64,000 nt of DNA from Gracilaria gracilis (Eukaryota; Rhodophyta; Florideophyceae; Gracilariales; Gracilariaceae): contig JARGSG010000107.1 in assembly GCA_030374805.1 (NCBI GenBank), positions 62,001 to 126,000 on the forward strand, read 5' to 3'. The stretch's first letter is position 1; every line of letters starts with the position of its first letter. This document shows, in pieces, positions 33,378-46,500 of the stretch. The position numbers and the translations under genes were made by a program. The notes under the pieces are model-generated. The model saw only the letters and a program-made list of their open reading frames with translations. It made no database searches and was not told the DNA's origin.

Positions 33378-35684
33378 TTTATGGTGACCCCCGATCCTTA
33401 TCTGAACCACATTGGTAACCCTGATACCAGCGTGCGGGCTCGCACCCGTAGCGGTACACGGCGATTTTCGATTCCCCATGTTGGTCAATCGGACGAGGTA
33501 ACCCCAAGGGACGGCGTGCCATCGGCGACCAATGCCGATACCTTAATGTTTGAACCAGCATGGGGCCCCGAACGGCTGGAGGTTTTGAGCATCAGCTCTA
33601 GTGACTCACCCATTTTGAATAAAAAGCCGATTCGCTTCACCCCTGCGGTCGAATGCTCGCCGTCTCAACCACTCCCTCACGGTACTCATCACACCATGTC
33701 GTGTGCTGGTCCTTCGCGCGGCCGCGGAAGCGGCATTGCCAATTCTGGTTCTCGACGTGCTGCTTTGTACCATTCCAGCATCCAAACTGGTTCCCGGAGC
33801 CAGCCGGTTCAGTCTGCCTCACATCAACCTCAAGAGATTCAAGAAGGGATCCAGGACCCGTATGGTCCGGAGCCCGAGATTCTTCGTGGTATTTCCTATT
33901 ATGGTTTGGAGACGTTCACCACGGCCGACTGGAACGTTTCCCAAAATGGTATCTTCGGGGTCGATCCAAGAATGGTTTCGCAAGCGACGCTGTACCGTCG
34001 GAACTGGCCAGTGGCGCCGGGGAACACATTGCTTCCCGGCGTCTTGCGCCGTCCAACTTTGAATACCTTCTTGGGTTTGTTTCGTTGGGATTGCGTGCGT
34101 CTCCGCTCCGTCCCGCAAACGCTCCACCGTCGAGATAAAGAATCTAAACCTCGTCAGGGTCGGGTGGAGTGCTATGATAGCCGCCACTGACACACACCAA
34201 TGAGGTATTTCATTCCCCCGCTTTATCCCAGCGATCTGCCATACGTTCGTAATGAACCGGAGCTCCATTATTACCGACGTCTTGTTGTGAAGATCTGTCA
34301 GTACGACTCCCTTCCGCAGCAGTACCCTCCGGCTTCTCTACATTTGGTTTGCTTCGATAGGCCTTACAATACCATCCAATGGGCTAACCGTCGTAGGTGG
34401 GGGGTAAATGCTGCCACCGAGGCTCGCATTCGCACCCGGTCCAGCTTCAACCGCTTCATACATGGGTTCCATAATGTGGAGTTCTTCTCACAACCTAATA
34501 ATAGAAGAACCTCTTGGTGTGTGGCCCGACCTGAGTGGTAGAATGCCTATGAGGTTCCGATGTCGCTTAGCGTCCCAACCCCACCGGTATTGGCCTACTT
34601 CGGGAGCTACATCACCCGTAACCACGATCGGTATTACCTCATTTGGTCGCTTGCCCTCACGGAATGGGCCGTATTGGTGGCCATTCTGGCTCTGCAGGCT
34701 GCCCGTTACGGTATTGACTGGGATTGTCGTTCTCGAGAAGCCGAGATTTACCGTGACGGTGTGCAACCTCCTGGTCGTATGTTTTTCATTTCCCCGAGGG
34801 TTATTCGCGACATTCGCCTATTTGGACTCGGAACCATTGTGGCAGGTACGAACTACTCCATTGAGCAGCTGGAGTCGTTGCTTACCCAAGTGGAGAGTTT
34901 TCCGTGGGGAGCCAAGCAGGGGTGGGAGGTTTTCGATCCGGTGTTCTGGAAGGTTGTATCTCGCGCGGAGCAACGCTATCCCGGGGCACCGACCGATCAG
35001 AGGCCTCCAGAGAGTCCCTAGCCATTCCCAACCGTGGTGAAATCGCCAGCAGCTACCCCTGTGGTCACTTCAGCGCCTACTTTCGCTCCGGAGGGACGCA
35101 ATACGCCTGCCCGTACTGTTATGACTTTTCTTCTCCCTATTACCCCAAGGGTTGATGGGCCTCCGCGGGCTATCCTCGGGGGTGTCATGGCTGCGGCTGC
35201 GGCGCCTGTCCCCTCTCAGGTGGACTCCCAGGCCATTTCAGGTTTAATGGCTCGGGTCCGCCAAGCCTGCGTGGTGAACTTCCAGCGGGCGGGTCCTACC
35301 TCTGTGGTCGAAGCCCTTACCCTTCTGGAAAGCATCCTGGCTCTTCATGCACAGTACATGCGATCCTTTTCCCAAATTGGTGAGTTCTGGAACCGGTTCC
35401 AGGTCGAGCTCTACCAGATGGCTACCAACCAGGTGGAAGGCCTAGCGACGGCCATGGGCCCAACGCCTACAAAACTTTTGGAGGATCCCATACTTGGTAC
35501 TAGCCTGAACCCCGGCCTTCTAGCCGCTCCGCAGGCTCCTCTTCACATCGGGTCGTCGGTACCTCCGTCGGTTGCGCAGGCGAGCGCGCCACCTCCAATG
35601 GGTGCCGACTTAGTTCCAGGCGTCAGCGTGCCTACTAGTACCCGCGTGGGTCATGTTTGCGCGCGTAGCCAGGCTCCAGGCTAG
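33378..35684 (+). pseudogene. F: unidentified coding remnant
   Basis: One reading frame stays coding-like for ~2.3 kb from an ATG at 33378 with only about three breaks. The N-terminal part is Ser/Arg/Pro-rich. The middle (YFIPPLYPSDLPYV, YYLIWSLALTEWAVLVAILAL, RMFFISPRVIRDIRLFGLG) looks folded. The C-terminal part is Ala/Pro-rich with an amphipathic helix (AISGLMARVRQACVVNFQRA, VEALTLLESILALHAQYM). I recognise no family. It could be the Gag-like gene of an unknown retroelement, so I treat it as a fossil. The composition differs from both host genes. Confidence 0.4.
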
Positions 35685-36975
35685 GCTCATCTCTTCCAGC
35701 CTTGGCCGGGAGCCCATCAGAACACCACTTCGGGTCGGAGATTCTCAGCTAAAGGCTCCTCGGGGCCCCACTTTGCCACTCACCCATCAGGTTGATTGTC
35801 GTATCCACTTGGGTCTCTGCTTGAGCCACGTTGCTCCTGCATCCCTATTGGTGTTACTCTTCAAGTAAACTTACAAGTTATGCGTTTTCATGTTAGGTTC
35901 CAATTTCTTTTGAGATGCGGAGCGTAGCGAGGGAGGAAGCTCAAAACAGCTCCCCCCCTTCCTTAGCTCTGCGCATCTCTAATTAGGTTTTCAAACTCTC
36001 CTCCCCCCTCTTTAGACCAGCGTACCACGATGGTTGACGGTTAATTCCTTGTAGGTGCTCGTAGTATGGTTCACCACGTTGGTACTCCGATGCGCCTTCG
36101 TACGGCGCAGCGAGCGATTTCGCCTTCCCAAAAGGTCAGATGTTGTGCCACGCGCTTGCGCGCAGTGGCCAGCAATGTACCTAGATGGTTTTGCATGGCC
36201 CCTAACCATGCATGGGCGCACATGCGGTGTTTCACCCTGGAGGTTACTTGCAAGGCGAATCAAAATATTAGACCGGAAAATTACCCCTCCATATGGGAGT
36301 GAAAACGCAGAAACCCCTTTTGGTCTGTATCTCGAGAACCAAACGGTTTCAGAGGCTGAGAATGGCCGATTCGGGAGCGCGGCACGTTCAAAATACTTAG
36401 ATTTTTTGACCGTGCCGTTGCTCGCTCCCTACACACAATAGTGTAAACTGAATCGGTTACTCCGCACGGCGCGCCACGAACAGCGCGCGTATACCTCGTC
36501 AAATAAAAAGAAACAATTTTTTGAATGTTTGCACCGAGCCGGTTCGCGCGCGTGCCACGCACATGCATGGCGCGTGTGCAACGGCGCGCATACAACGGTG
36601 CGTCCGACTTTAGCGCTACCGCTCCTTGGACGTACCCTCGCGGAAGGCTTCGGTCTGGTTGTACTTTCCCGGTAAGCGTCCGAACCGACTTTGGTGCTCC
36701 TCATTACAATGCTTTTCCCCCTTACTTAGGGGACGGCATTACCTCCAAGGTTTACCCATCATTCGGCATGTCCTCTCCCTTGCGGTTCCAGTAGCTCACC
36801 CGGAAGTGGTGTGGTATGGCTGAGAGCGGCTCGGCGGTATCACCGTCAGCGCCCCAGCCATACCAGCGTACTGTGTACTTAGGCCTTCTTGGGTACGGCG
36901 GTGACCTACAAGGCGTTCCACTAGGAACTCATTAGAGACCTGAGATGGTATCCTTTCACCACTTTGGTTTAGATC
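35685..36975. other. Non-coding continuation of F region
   Basis: Frames here are short. There is a pyrimidine/purine tract with an imperfect inverted repeat around 35920-35990 (GATGCGGAG...CTCTGCGCATC), poly-C runs, GC-rich palindromes around 36500-36600 (GCGCGC-rich) and a hairpin at 36812-36865. No gene recognised. Confidence 0.45.
36812..36865. repeat. Hairpin
   Basis: TGGTATGGCTG at 36812-36822 is the exact reverse complement of 36855-36865. The 32-base loop is GC-rich. Confidence 0.65.
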
Positions 36976-37505
36976 GTCGGTGTTATCGGAATGCTAGTTA
37001 AGCGGTCAAAAATGACCGAATTAAAACGAACGAAAAACTTTTGAATTTATCCAAATTTGGAAGTGTTAATTTCCGAAAATATTTCCACCTTTCCACTTGT
37101 GCTAGTTTTTTTCGAAAGAATTATTCCAAATTGTTTCCATCTTTGTTAGTTTGGATGGAAGGGAAACTAGCATACTTCTTTCGTTTATGGTAGTTTCGCA
37201 GCGCAATGTAAGTGTGTTAGTGTCACCGACGTTCATGTATACGGCGGCAAATAGCGAGATAGACACTTAGATAGAAACTTAAATAGCTGTTTATCGAATA
37301 GGAATAGGAGTATACAAATAGATCGAATACCTTTTCAGTTTGTGGAGATCGGTTCACTAGTCAACAACTTTCACATCAGGCATTCGTATACTAAATATAT
37401 GAAACGCCTTCGAGTCACGTGCAATCATCCCCACCACTCTGTCCCACCGGCCGTGCGCCATATTACGCTCCCCGCTACGTACCCTTAATCCTCTCCAACA
37501 GCCCC

Positions 37506-40169
37506 CCAACCCTCCCCGCCATTCCCAACTGCTGCTTTGAAGGCTGCTCCTTCTTCGCCCGCACCATCCCAGCCATCCAAAGGCACCAGAGAAGATGCCC
37601 CAATCGCCTCAACCCAAACAAGCGTTTCCTCTCTCCAGGCGGAGGCCTCCCCCACTTCCCCCCACGCATCAATCGTCACAAGTCTACCACCCACCTCCAT
37701 ACACCTCCCCCTCCCACAAACCGCCCTTCCGACAACGTCCCCATCGCAGACGACGACTCCTACCACCACCAGCAACTCTCCATCTCCTTCCACACCCAGC
37801 ACGCCTACCACATCGCCACCACCCCCTTCGGCTCCATCTCCCCCTCCCCTACTCCCCCTCCTCTCCCCCTTCCTTCCCCCACCTCAACAACACCACCTCG
37901 AACGCATGTTTCTCTACATCTCTTCCATCGCCTCCTCCCTCGGCCTCCGAAAGGCTGACGAACTCATCGCCCTCCTCCACGACCCCGCCTTCTCCAAATC
38001 CGCCTTCCATAATGCCGTCTCCTCCGCCTCCCAGTGTCTCAAACTTCGAACAGACCTCTTCCAACACCGAGTCAGCAACATCGGCTTCGCTTTCACCACC
38101 CTCTCGGACCCACAGCAGCTCTTTTCCACCACCATCTTCAGAAAGGACCCCATCCAGGTCCTCAAACAACAACTCGCTCTCGCACACTTCCACAACACCT
38201 TCTTCTACCCCGTCTCCCACACAACACCTTCCGGCTCCCCGAATTTCGCCCACCCCATGGCCTTCACCATCGGTAAAGAAGCAGTCCCCGCCCTCAAAGC
38301 CGCAATCATGCACTCCTCCAACGACTCCTGCATCTGGCACACCCCCGACTCCACCGGTATCCACTCCTTCATCGGCTTGATCCAAATCTACTCCGACAAG
38401 TCCTCCACCTCCCTCATATCCTCTTCCATCACCTCCTACCCCCTTCACATCACCCTTCTCAACTTCTCCGATGCCTTCCGTCACAAGTGCATCACCGAAC
38501 ACCTCACCCTTCTCGAATACTTGCCAACCTTTCTCCTCCCAACCAACCCCTCCCAAGACCACGAATCCATACCTCAAACCTCCTCTCACATCCCCGGCCA
38601 CACCAAAATGGAACTCATTCAGCTCGTTATCTCCAACCTTCTCGGCCCTCTCTTCTCCTTCGGTCTCAACGGCTTCCCCTTCCGTGACGCCCATGGCGTT
38701 CTCCGCCACTTTCACCCAATTATCGCCAGTTACTGCGCCGACATCCCCGAAGCGAATGACAACCTCGCCTTCTCCCACGGAACCCGCCCCCGACACCCTT
38801 GTCATATATGCCCGTCTCCCGCACAGACCTCCCTGTACACATTCATAGGCGCCTTCTTCGACCGATGCTGTGACAAAGTTGATTCAGCTCCCATTACTTC
38901 CGTCTTCTCCAAGTACTCAGACCTCCCCCTCGCCTCCATGCGATACAACACCTTCACCGAATGGACCTGAGCCCGTTTCACCGACCTCCAATTCCAAATC
39001 TGCTCCTTTAAGCGCACAGCCGTACTCGTTCTCGGCCCCCACCACACTTCCAGCTTCGGAACCCTCAAGTTCCACCTCCTCGACCACATTGTCGAGGACA
39101 TTCGCCGCTTCGGAGGCCTCCACTTCAATGATGTTGGCATATTCGAGCACGCCCACACCCTCTTCAAGTCCCACTACTCCAAAACCTCAAAGCGCAGATC
39201 CACCGCACATCAAGAAACCATTCGTGTCATCCACCGCTCCAACTCCATCAAGGACTGGAATCCCGTCTCCACAAACCCTTCCATAACCTCCTTCTCTGGC
39301 CTCGCTTCCCCTCTCCAGTCTCGAGAACCCAGTTTCGTCCGTGATGGCAAACACATCTCCTTCGCTGACTTAATCACTGCCCACAAATTCATTTGCTCCA
39401 ATCCTCACCTCCCTCACAAATCTCTTCAAGACCTCTTCCCCCCCGATACCCTATCCATTCTTGCACAATTCGGAAGAGACGCCCTCCCATCCTTCATCAC
39501 CCTCTCTCTCGAAGTCCTACAAGTCACTGACAACTTCCCCGCCCTCCGTCACGCCCGACTCACCATAGTCAAATCCGCTTACGTCGTCGGCGGTTACATC
39601 CCAACACTCGACAACTAGATTGAAGAGCAGAACGAGCTCGCGCCCCAGGATCCTCCAGTCTCTCTCATCCAACGAATTTTTGCTACGCCCTCCTTCGGTC
39701 CATCGAAGTCTCCAAAGTTCTCCCACATTCTCGTCGGCGGCTCCACCTCCCCCCCTCCACATCCATCGTCTGGGTCTGTAAACTCATCTCCCTTCTTCTG
39801 TTCGCCCTTCCTTCTCCAATTTCTTCTCCCAAGGAGTTCGCCTTCGTCCAGTTCATGGAACTCATCCCACCCAGCGACGGCGTTGATCTCACCCTAAACT
39901 GCGTTTGCCTCCGATGGGCAACAGACGACGAACATAACCACACCATCCACCCAGTTCCCATCTCTACCCACTCCACTTCCGATAACGTTTCCCCTTGGTA
40001 TGGACTCATCCCCTCTTCCTCCATCCTTGGCTCCGTTCATGTTCTCCGCCGGAACTACCCCGCTCCTCCCTTCACTTCTCGTCTACACTGGCGCTTTCAC
40101 CGATTCTATCTCAATCGGTTCTATCGAGACCCAACCGCCAAGCCTTATTTATCATCAAACACGTAGCCT
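37506..40169 (+). pseudogene. G1: Plavaka/KDZ-like transposase
   Basis: The N-terminal zinc finger CCFEGCSFFARTIPAIQRHQRRC (C-x3-C-x12-H-x3-C) is followed by a Pro/Ser/Thr-rich linker. The core reads YISSIASSLGLRKADELIALLHD, IGLIQIYSDKSS, YPLHITLLNFSDAFR, then HGVLRHFHPIIASYCADIPEA. The later part (FGTLKFHLLDHIVEDIRRFG, EHAHTLFKSHYSKTSKR) and the C-terminal VCLRWATDDE...WYGLIPSSSILGSVHVLRRNYP with HRFYLNRFYRDP follow the Plavaka/KDZ plan. The known family combines a zinc finger, an RNase H-fold nuclease and a C-terminal barrel. About 570 bp of the middle are missing at ~38840 relative to copy 2. A frame change near 37880 and in-frame stops at 38968-38970 and 39616-39618 break it. Family assignment is by pattern recognition only. 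Confidence 0.58.
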
Positions 40170-40324
40170 CTATTCCCTGTTAGCTTCAGCTTCATAAAAA
40201 TTTAAACCCGCTTTGTTTCAATTGTAAGGAGTGAAGATACGCATGACATGAGAAAGAAGAGGCATCTCTTCCCCATCCAACATATACCTCCACCCCTTTC
40301 CCCCCACTGCACCTCACCCTACAC

Positions 40325-43047
40325 TTAGGAGCCCGCCTCTTCCCTACCATCAACCCCTGTCCCTTCTCTGCGTTCCGCGCGGTGTGCCCCCAACCGCCCG
40401 AAACTCGCGTCCTCCGGTCGACAGGCCGCTATGTAACAATCAAGAACTGCACCTAGTCTCTGTGTTAGTTTTGCAATAAAATTGTCCTCCCTCACAGCTA
40501 GGTATATGTTCTCCCTCGGAGGTACCCACAGCCCAACTGTCGCAGTTCTCTCAGAGTTTCCCAACACACACCTCGGATCTCCATCCACAAACCCATCGTT
40601 CCCAAACTCCTCGGCATGCTCCTCCTGTAGCGATTTCCAGGCTACCCCAAGTATTCCTTCAACAGCCCCAGGTAGATAATTCCCATACAAAGTAGAGAAC
40701 AAAAGCTGTCTTTGCCCTCCACCTCCCACAACCTCGTTCATAGTTTTCACCACACAGGCAATCCAGGCGTCAAGTTTCGCAAGGTGCATCACGGTCCCAT
40801 CCACGTACTGCCGCTTACCGTTACTTTGCCTCTCCACTGCGTATCCCATATAATCCTCCAACAGTGCCACCGCCATCCCATTCTTGAAGTACATATCTTC
40901 ATCATCAACCTCTCATGGTGGCCCAACCGCACGAGACCCGGAATACGCAAGGTCTTCGAGCCGGCTCGTTCTCCACGCACACAACTCATTCCCCCCCGCC
41001 CTCCTCCCTTCCCATCAGCTTCTCGCGCGCCTCTCCCATCTGCTGCTTTAGCGCTTCCCATAGCTCATTCCCCTCAGTAAATTTCGCACGTTTCGCAATC
41101 AAATCATATCCAAGGATGGAGAATAACTTGTCGCGAGCCGCCCGCTTCCGCACCCCAATAACATCGCTTAATGTCTGCTTCATCCACTGCCACAGACACC
41201 TGTCCGCACTCACATTATCCAAACACTCCTTTTTCCTTCCCGCTTCTCGTATCGTCTCCCAAGTATCTCGCATTATTTCCGTCTCCACCACATACTTCAA
41301 CAGCACATCACTTCCTCACTCCGTTGATGGCGTATACGCCCTCATCTCATATGCCACTTGATACGGGCACCGAGGCACCATCTCCTTCTCCCCAACCACC
41401 AATATGCTGCCTTCCCTACTTTCTCCCACCGTCTCATTCCTGTTCTTCCAGCTCCTACCAACGTTCTCCGTGTCAAAACAGAGTTCTGACGCCTCCAACT
41501 TCGCATAGTGGAGAGTCTTATCATATACAGCCCTTGCAAATCCATAGAAACATTCTGGCACCTCTATTTCATGTTTTCGACGCCCCTTCACTTCCTTCCC
41601 ACACCCCCTCCGCTTCCTACCCTTCACAGCCTTCCTTAAACTTTCAATCAACACATTTTGCTGCTTCAGCTCCTCCCTCACCCGTTCCAATTCTTTCTGC
41701 GTGAGCTTCAAACTCACCATCATGGTATAATGATCTCCCTTCATATTTCCCAGCTTCACTTTCAACGAATTCACCCTCTCAACCAGTGCAGACCTTGGCA
41801 ACACACGTAAGTTCTCTTCATCTTCTTCTGCTATTCCTGTAGTTCCCATTTCCCTTGCTCCGTTCCTCTCTCCATTATCCCCAGAATCGTCGACTCCTGC
41901 TTCATGCACATCGTCCTCAATCCGAACTGCATTATGCCTCACACGTATTTCTTCATGCATTCGTACCGCAGTTTCCATCAAGTTCCCTCCGGTTCTATGC
42001 ATGTTTTTGACAACGACATCTTCTCCTTAGAATACCCTCCCATCCACTTGTATATTGTCTCTCACATTCTCAATCACTGATCCACAACTGCTATGTCCTA
42101 CAACTCTCCCGGGCAAATTGTCTCGGAGCCATTCCATCCTCTCCACATTGGCGTGGCTTCCCATTCCATCGCCCACACGCCTAATTAGCCTCCCAGTGTC
42201 CTCTGCGTTTCCATGCTCCCTCATATACCTCATACCCCCCCACTTCCTCTTCCTCCCGCATCGCAGTATGTCGCGGTCCACCAGGTCTTTCTCTGCCCAC
42301 CATTCAATTCCTCCCAACATCAACCACAACTTCCATGCCTTCGTTCCTCACCTTCTGAACGCCTCCTCCTACTTCTCTTTCGCGAGCCCTCCCCTCCCGA
42401 ACGCCAAACCCAACCACTCTCTCTCCCTCCTTCCCTCGAATACCACAGCTAACTATCCCACTAGTACTTCTTGCTATCGTCCTTTCCTCCCCCCCACTGC
42501 GACACTCCCTCCCTTTCTCTATGACATCTCCGCACTCGCCTTCTTCTACAACTTGCGTGGAGTCATCGCCCCTTCGCCGCCCACCTCTATTTTTACCGCC
42601 CCGCGCATCATCCCCCTGCCTTCCTCCCGTCCCTTGCCTGCTTTCCTCTCCTCCATTTCCCATCTCATGTGGAGGCGGAGTAGCTTGTGTTACCAAAGCA
42701 CCTACCGTTCGCTCGGTTCGCTGGGTTGGCTGGGTTCGCTCCGTTTGCTCGGTGCGCTCGGTTCGCTCGGTTCGCTCGGTTTGCTCCAAAGGTCGGCCTC
42801 GATCACGTCTCTCCGTGTTCTTCCTACCTTTGTCACGTAATTCGCTTCGAGGAGGGCGCGAAGTACGCCCAATACCGCCCTCGTCATTTTCCACATCGCC
42901 GCTTCGAGGCGCACGCGTAGTACTACCCAAGCCATCCTCGCGAACCCGATCTACCACCTCTGCACGCGTTTGCCCTTTTGTCGCGCGCCCGCTTACATCC
43001 TCCGCATTCGCATTCGCATTCGCGCTTCTCGTTTTACGTTTCCCCAT
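40325..43047 (-). pseudogene. G1: basic/coiled-coil accessory protein
   Basis: Starts at ATG 43047 with a basic MGKRKTR and Ala-Asn repeats. An Arg/Glu/Gly-rich region contains tandem Thr-Glu-Arg repeats (DNA unit ~9 bp, 42712-42790). A coiled coil follows (about 41650-41800: SLKLTQKELERVREELKQQN then LRKAVKGRKRR). After it come WETIREAGRKKE and WMKQTLSDVIGVRKRAARDK, and a C-terminal segment beginning MYFKNGMAVALLEDYMGYA (40892). No known domain recognised. In-frame stops at 42027-42029 and 41316-41318 occur at the same places in copy 2. The role could be DNA binding at element ends, like TnpA of CACTA elements, but that is a guess. The N-terminal and C-terminal parts could be separate genes. 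Confidence 0.5.
42712..42790. repeat. 9-bp minisatellite coding Thr-Glu-Arg repeats
   Basis: The plus strand shows repeated CGCTCGGTT-type units. The equivalent tract in copy 2 (62822-62897) has a different number and arrangement of units, as expected of replication slippage. Confidence 0.75.
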
Positions 43048-43518
43048 ATGGAATCGGACGACGACGATGCTCCCGGCGGTGCGCTCTAGATGTTGTCGCC
43101 GCTCGCCGCAAGAGGTGTTAGCCGCTCGGCGTGATCGCAGGTCCCCCGTAAAACGCACACCTCCGCTCGACGTGTGGTAGAAATATCGCACCTTTTTAGT
43201 ACTTTCCGGAATCACTTTCCGAAAATTGGGACGGAAATTTCCCTTCCTGTACGAAACCTCACTGCCAAAAACTGTTACACTTTCACATGATATCACATGT
43301 ACTCCGTATCTTCTATTTTATGTACTTGCACGTCAATCCACTCCCCCAAATCCTAATCCTATTTTGTTCACGTCGCTGGATGATAAAAGTGACGACACTT
43401 ACTCACTTGGGGGAGTTCTCGTCCTTCCCTGTGGAACAAGAGAGCTAGAGAGAAAGCGTAATAAAATGTACATAATTGGACTTTACACATACTATGGTAC
43501 ACCTTTCGGTTCTATAAG

Positions 43519-46500
43519 TCATAAATCAATTGAGCTCTGCTCGATTACTATAGGATTCGAAGACGTACCCCATGTGTACTCCATTTCATAATCTGCAAAC
43601 AACTCTTCTCCCACTTCTACAACTCGAAGTGCCCGGACGGCAAGCATTCGGTATTCTCTTAATTTAGGTGGAGTTCACCCAGTTCCTGGGGTTCAACTCA
43701 CCGCCACATTGGCAGTCCGTCGCTGCTTCAAGCCATTTTCCACTGCATTCCTATCTTCATCCCCCTCCATATATTTTGGGTCGTTAATTGTTCTACCCAA
43801 CAAAAATGGAGCGGGGACAATCCATACAGGGATTGTAGGTACTTCTCGTCTCCTTTCCGGTAGTTTCCGGAATATCTCGTCTTGCAGGCTAACCTCCATC
43901 GCATAAGTTCAAAAACGTGCGGCGGTGGCTCCCAACAACCCTTCCCCTTCTTTTTGTGTACCTCCTTCCTCTTCGTTAGGTCATGGTACACTAGAGTTCT
44001 GTAAAAGAAACATATCTCTTCGTTCTTAATGAAATGGCGCGTGGTAAACACTCCCACTCCTGCGTCATGGTGACGAATCGACAACTTCCCAATGCGACAA
44101 CCACACATAGTGGCATCCAGTGCCAACATCGCGTTCCAATCCGGGAGACCCATCTTCCTTTGCAACTTATGAGGCCACTCATGCAGCGCTTTGCGCCTGC
44201 CGGTCATAGCCATGCCCTCTTCCTGCCACATCGATGCCAGAAAGTCCACAATTTACGGTGGGAACTTTTGATACTGTGGGAAGCCGGATGGAGCCTCCCA
44301 TGATCGTGAAGAAAGAGCGCTCCACTGGGGAAACAAGTCCATCACGCTATTCACAGAGTTTCGGACCTCCTGCGTAATTTGAATGTCCGTCTCATTACTG
44401 CGCATGCACATCGCGAACTGAACAATTGCAACGTACCTAGCATGCGCAAAACAGTCAGGGTCCAGCTCACAACCAACAAACTTCCGATGACGTTGTAACT
44501 CCATGCATGCCATGGAAGTCGAAAACGGTCCCGCGAACAAGTCACCACTGTATCACCTGGCTGCGAAAATCTGCTGATCAGCTCCTTCAACAACGCGCGA
44601 GGTTTTTGTTCCGACCTCACCTTTTGCAACATGTACCCCCACCCTCCTCCTTTTTTTTCCATTGAAGAGTCTCCCCATTGGACATGGGCGGGACCTGGTC
44701 AATAACACTGTGGTACCCTGGATACCTCGACTGCACGTAGTTGAAGTTCTCATAGTCCCCCATCGCATGCTGCTGTGCATAAGTGAGGCCACTTCGAACA
44801 CCATGGGCCGCATACACTATGGGAGGGAACAAGTAGCAGGGCCTGCGTCCCGGGTTTCGCATGGGGTTGCCTCGCGACCGTATAAAATGAATTGAGACCT
44901 GGTCCGCAACAAACGATCGCCTCGGAACCCCTTGCTCGTCTTTTGCTCCAATAAAAATAAGCACCCTTATCCACTGGGTCACCTGTTCCAAGGCATAGAA
45001 GATAACGAAATGGCCCCCCGGACGTAGCAGCCTTGATAAAAGCTTTGCCGCCTTCTTCATATGCTCAGCGCTCAGCATATCGTACCAACTGTTGTGTCGG
45101 TTATTATCAGCCATTAGGTTGTATGGTGGGTCCATAGGAACCAGTTGCACTTTCCCCAATGGAGACACTCCGTTGTTTCACAGATGCTCGTTCGTTTCCA
45201 CCATATCGTCGAACCCGCAATTATACATTCGAAAGTATTTCTCCATCTCCAGTTCACAACGTTGGAATGCCATTTTATCGTCCAACGAAGAAATGGCAGC
45301 AGGAGGCTGTATGTCAGCGTCGGACGACTGTTCACCAACATCCTCATTCCCACTCTCACCCACTACATCCATACCAATTCCGCCATCTCCATCACCTCTT
45401 TGTTTCCCCTCCGAAGTATTTCCCCTTTCCAACTGCTCATCGTCGTCGTCATGAATTTCGATGGCAGGCTCTGGTTTCGATATCGGCGGGAGAGGTATAT
45501 AAAGGACAATGAGTGTTGCTTTGATTTTCAATGCGCTTATTGTCTCCAAGATGGAGGACATAAGCGAGTTAGAGAAACAATCAAATCTCTGAGCAAACGC
45601 TCTTGACGGGTTCCTGTGAAGCGTCTTTAGAACGGCCCATCGTCCAGGTTCTGATATTGTGTACAACTGCTCGTTCAGAACAACCTTGCTCAGATCAGAA
45701 ATGAACTCTTTCGCAAGCGTTCACAGGGCCACATCAATGTCCTCCAGAAGATTTCATGCCCATGGTTGGACCTCGTCTTCCCGAAGAGTTTGCGTGTTGC
45801 TGGGTAGCAAGCGATGGTCGTTTTCCTTGTGCAGGAATCCCTCGAAACGCATTTCAATGGGTTTAAACTGCATGTCATCGTACACGAGCAGTAGAAAAGG
45901 GAGAACCATGACCTCAGCGCTAGGGAATCCCAGAAATTGGGAGAAACAATCCCAGGCCTTTGTTACCAGCTGCACACCAAAAACCGCACACTGAGCTTGG
46001 AGATTCTGCGATATTTGCACATTCCCAAAAAGGGTGGAATATCCCTTCTCTTTCTTACGCCTCTTATGGCTCCTGAAGGCGCTTTTGCATAGATACTTTT
46101 TGAATAAGGGAAAGAAAGAGGACTCTCTGGAAATTTGTGGCCATGCTCGTACCGAAAGGGGGAACTATCCGGCGCACACGCCTGGAAGCTATACTCATGG
46201 ACTTGAAGAATTCGGGTAACGTCACATTCTACGGTATTCCTTGAAAGTCCACTCTGGTATAGGCATTCCAAAAATCCCTCACACGCCTGTCTTTGTCTCC
46301 GTCCACGATGTCAAGCAACTTCGTCGACAGATACAGCTGACGATACAAACCCTTCCCGCACACAGCCTTGAGCTCATCGTCACTGCATGACGGGTGAGTG
46401 GGTCCAAGAAGGATAGAGAAGTACTTCTTGGTAACGTCTGAACAGTGCGATTCTTGATGATATATTGAACGAATTCGCTGTGTCCCACTTTCCTAGGTTC

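Noticed and set aside
41171-43180. Plus-strand frames opposite the G accessory gene
   Set aside because: Pro/Ser-rich shadows of the minus-strand gene; the minus frames carry the repeat and coiled-coil structure conserved in both copies.
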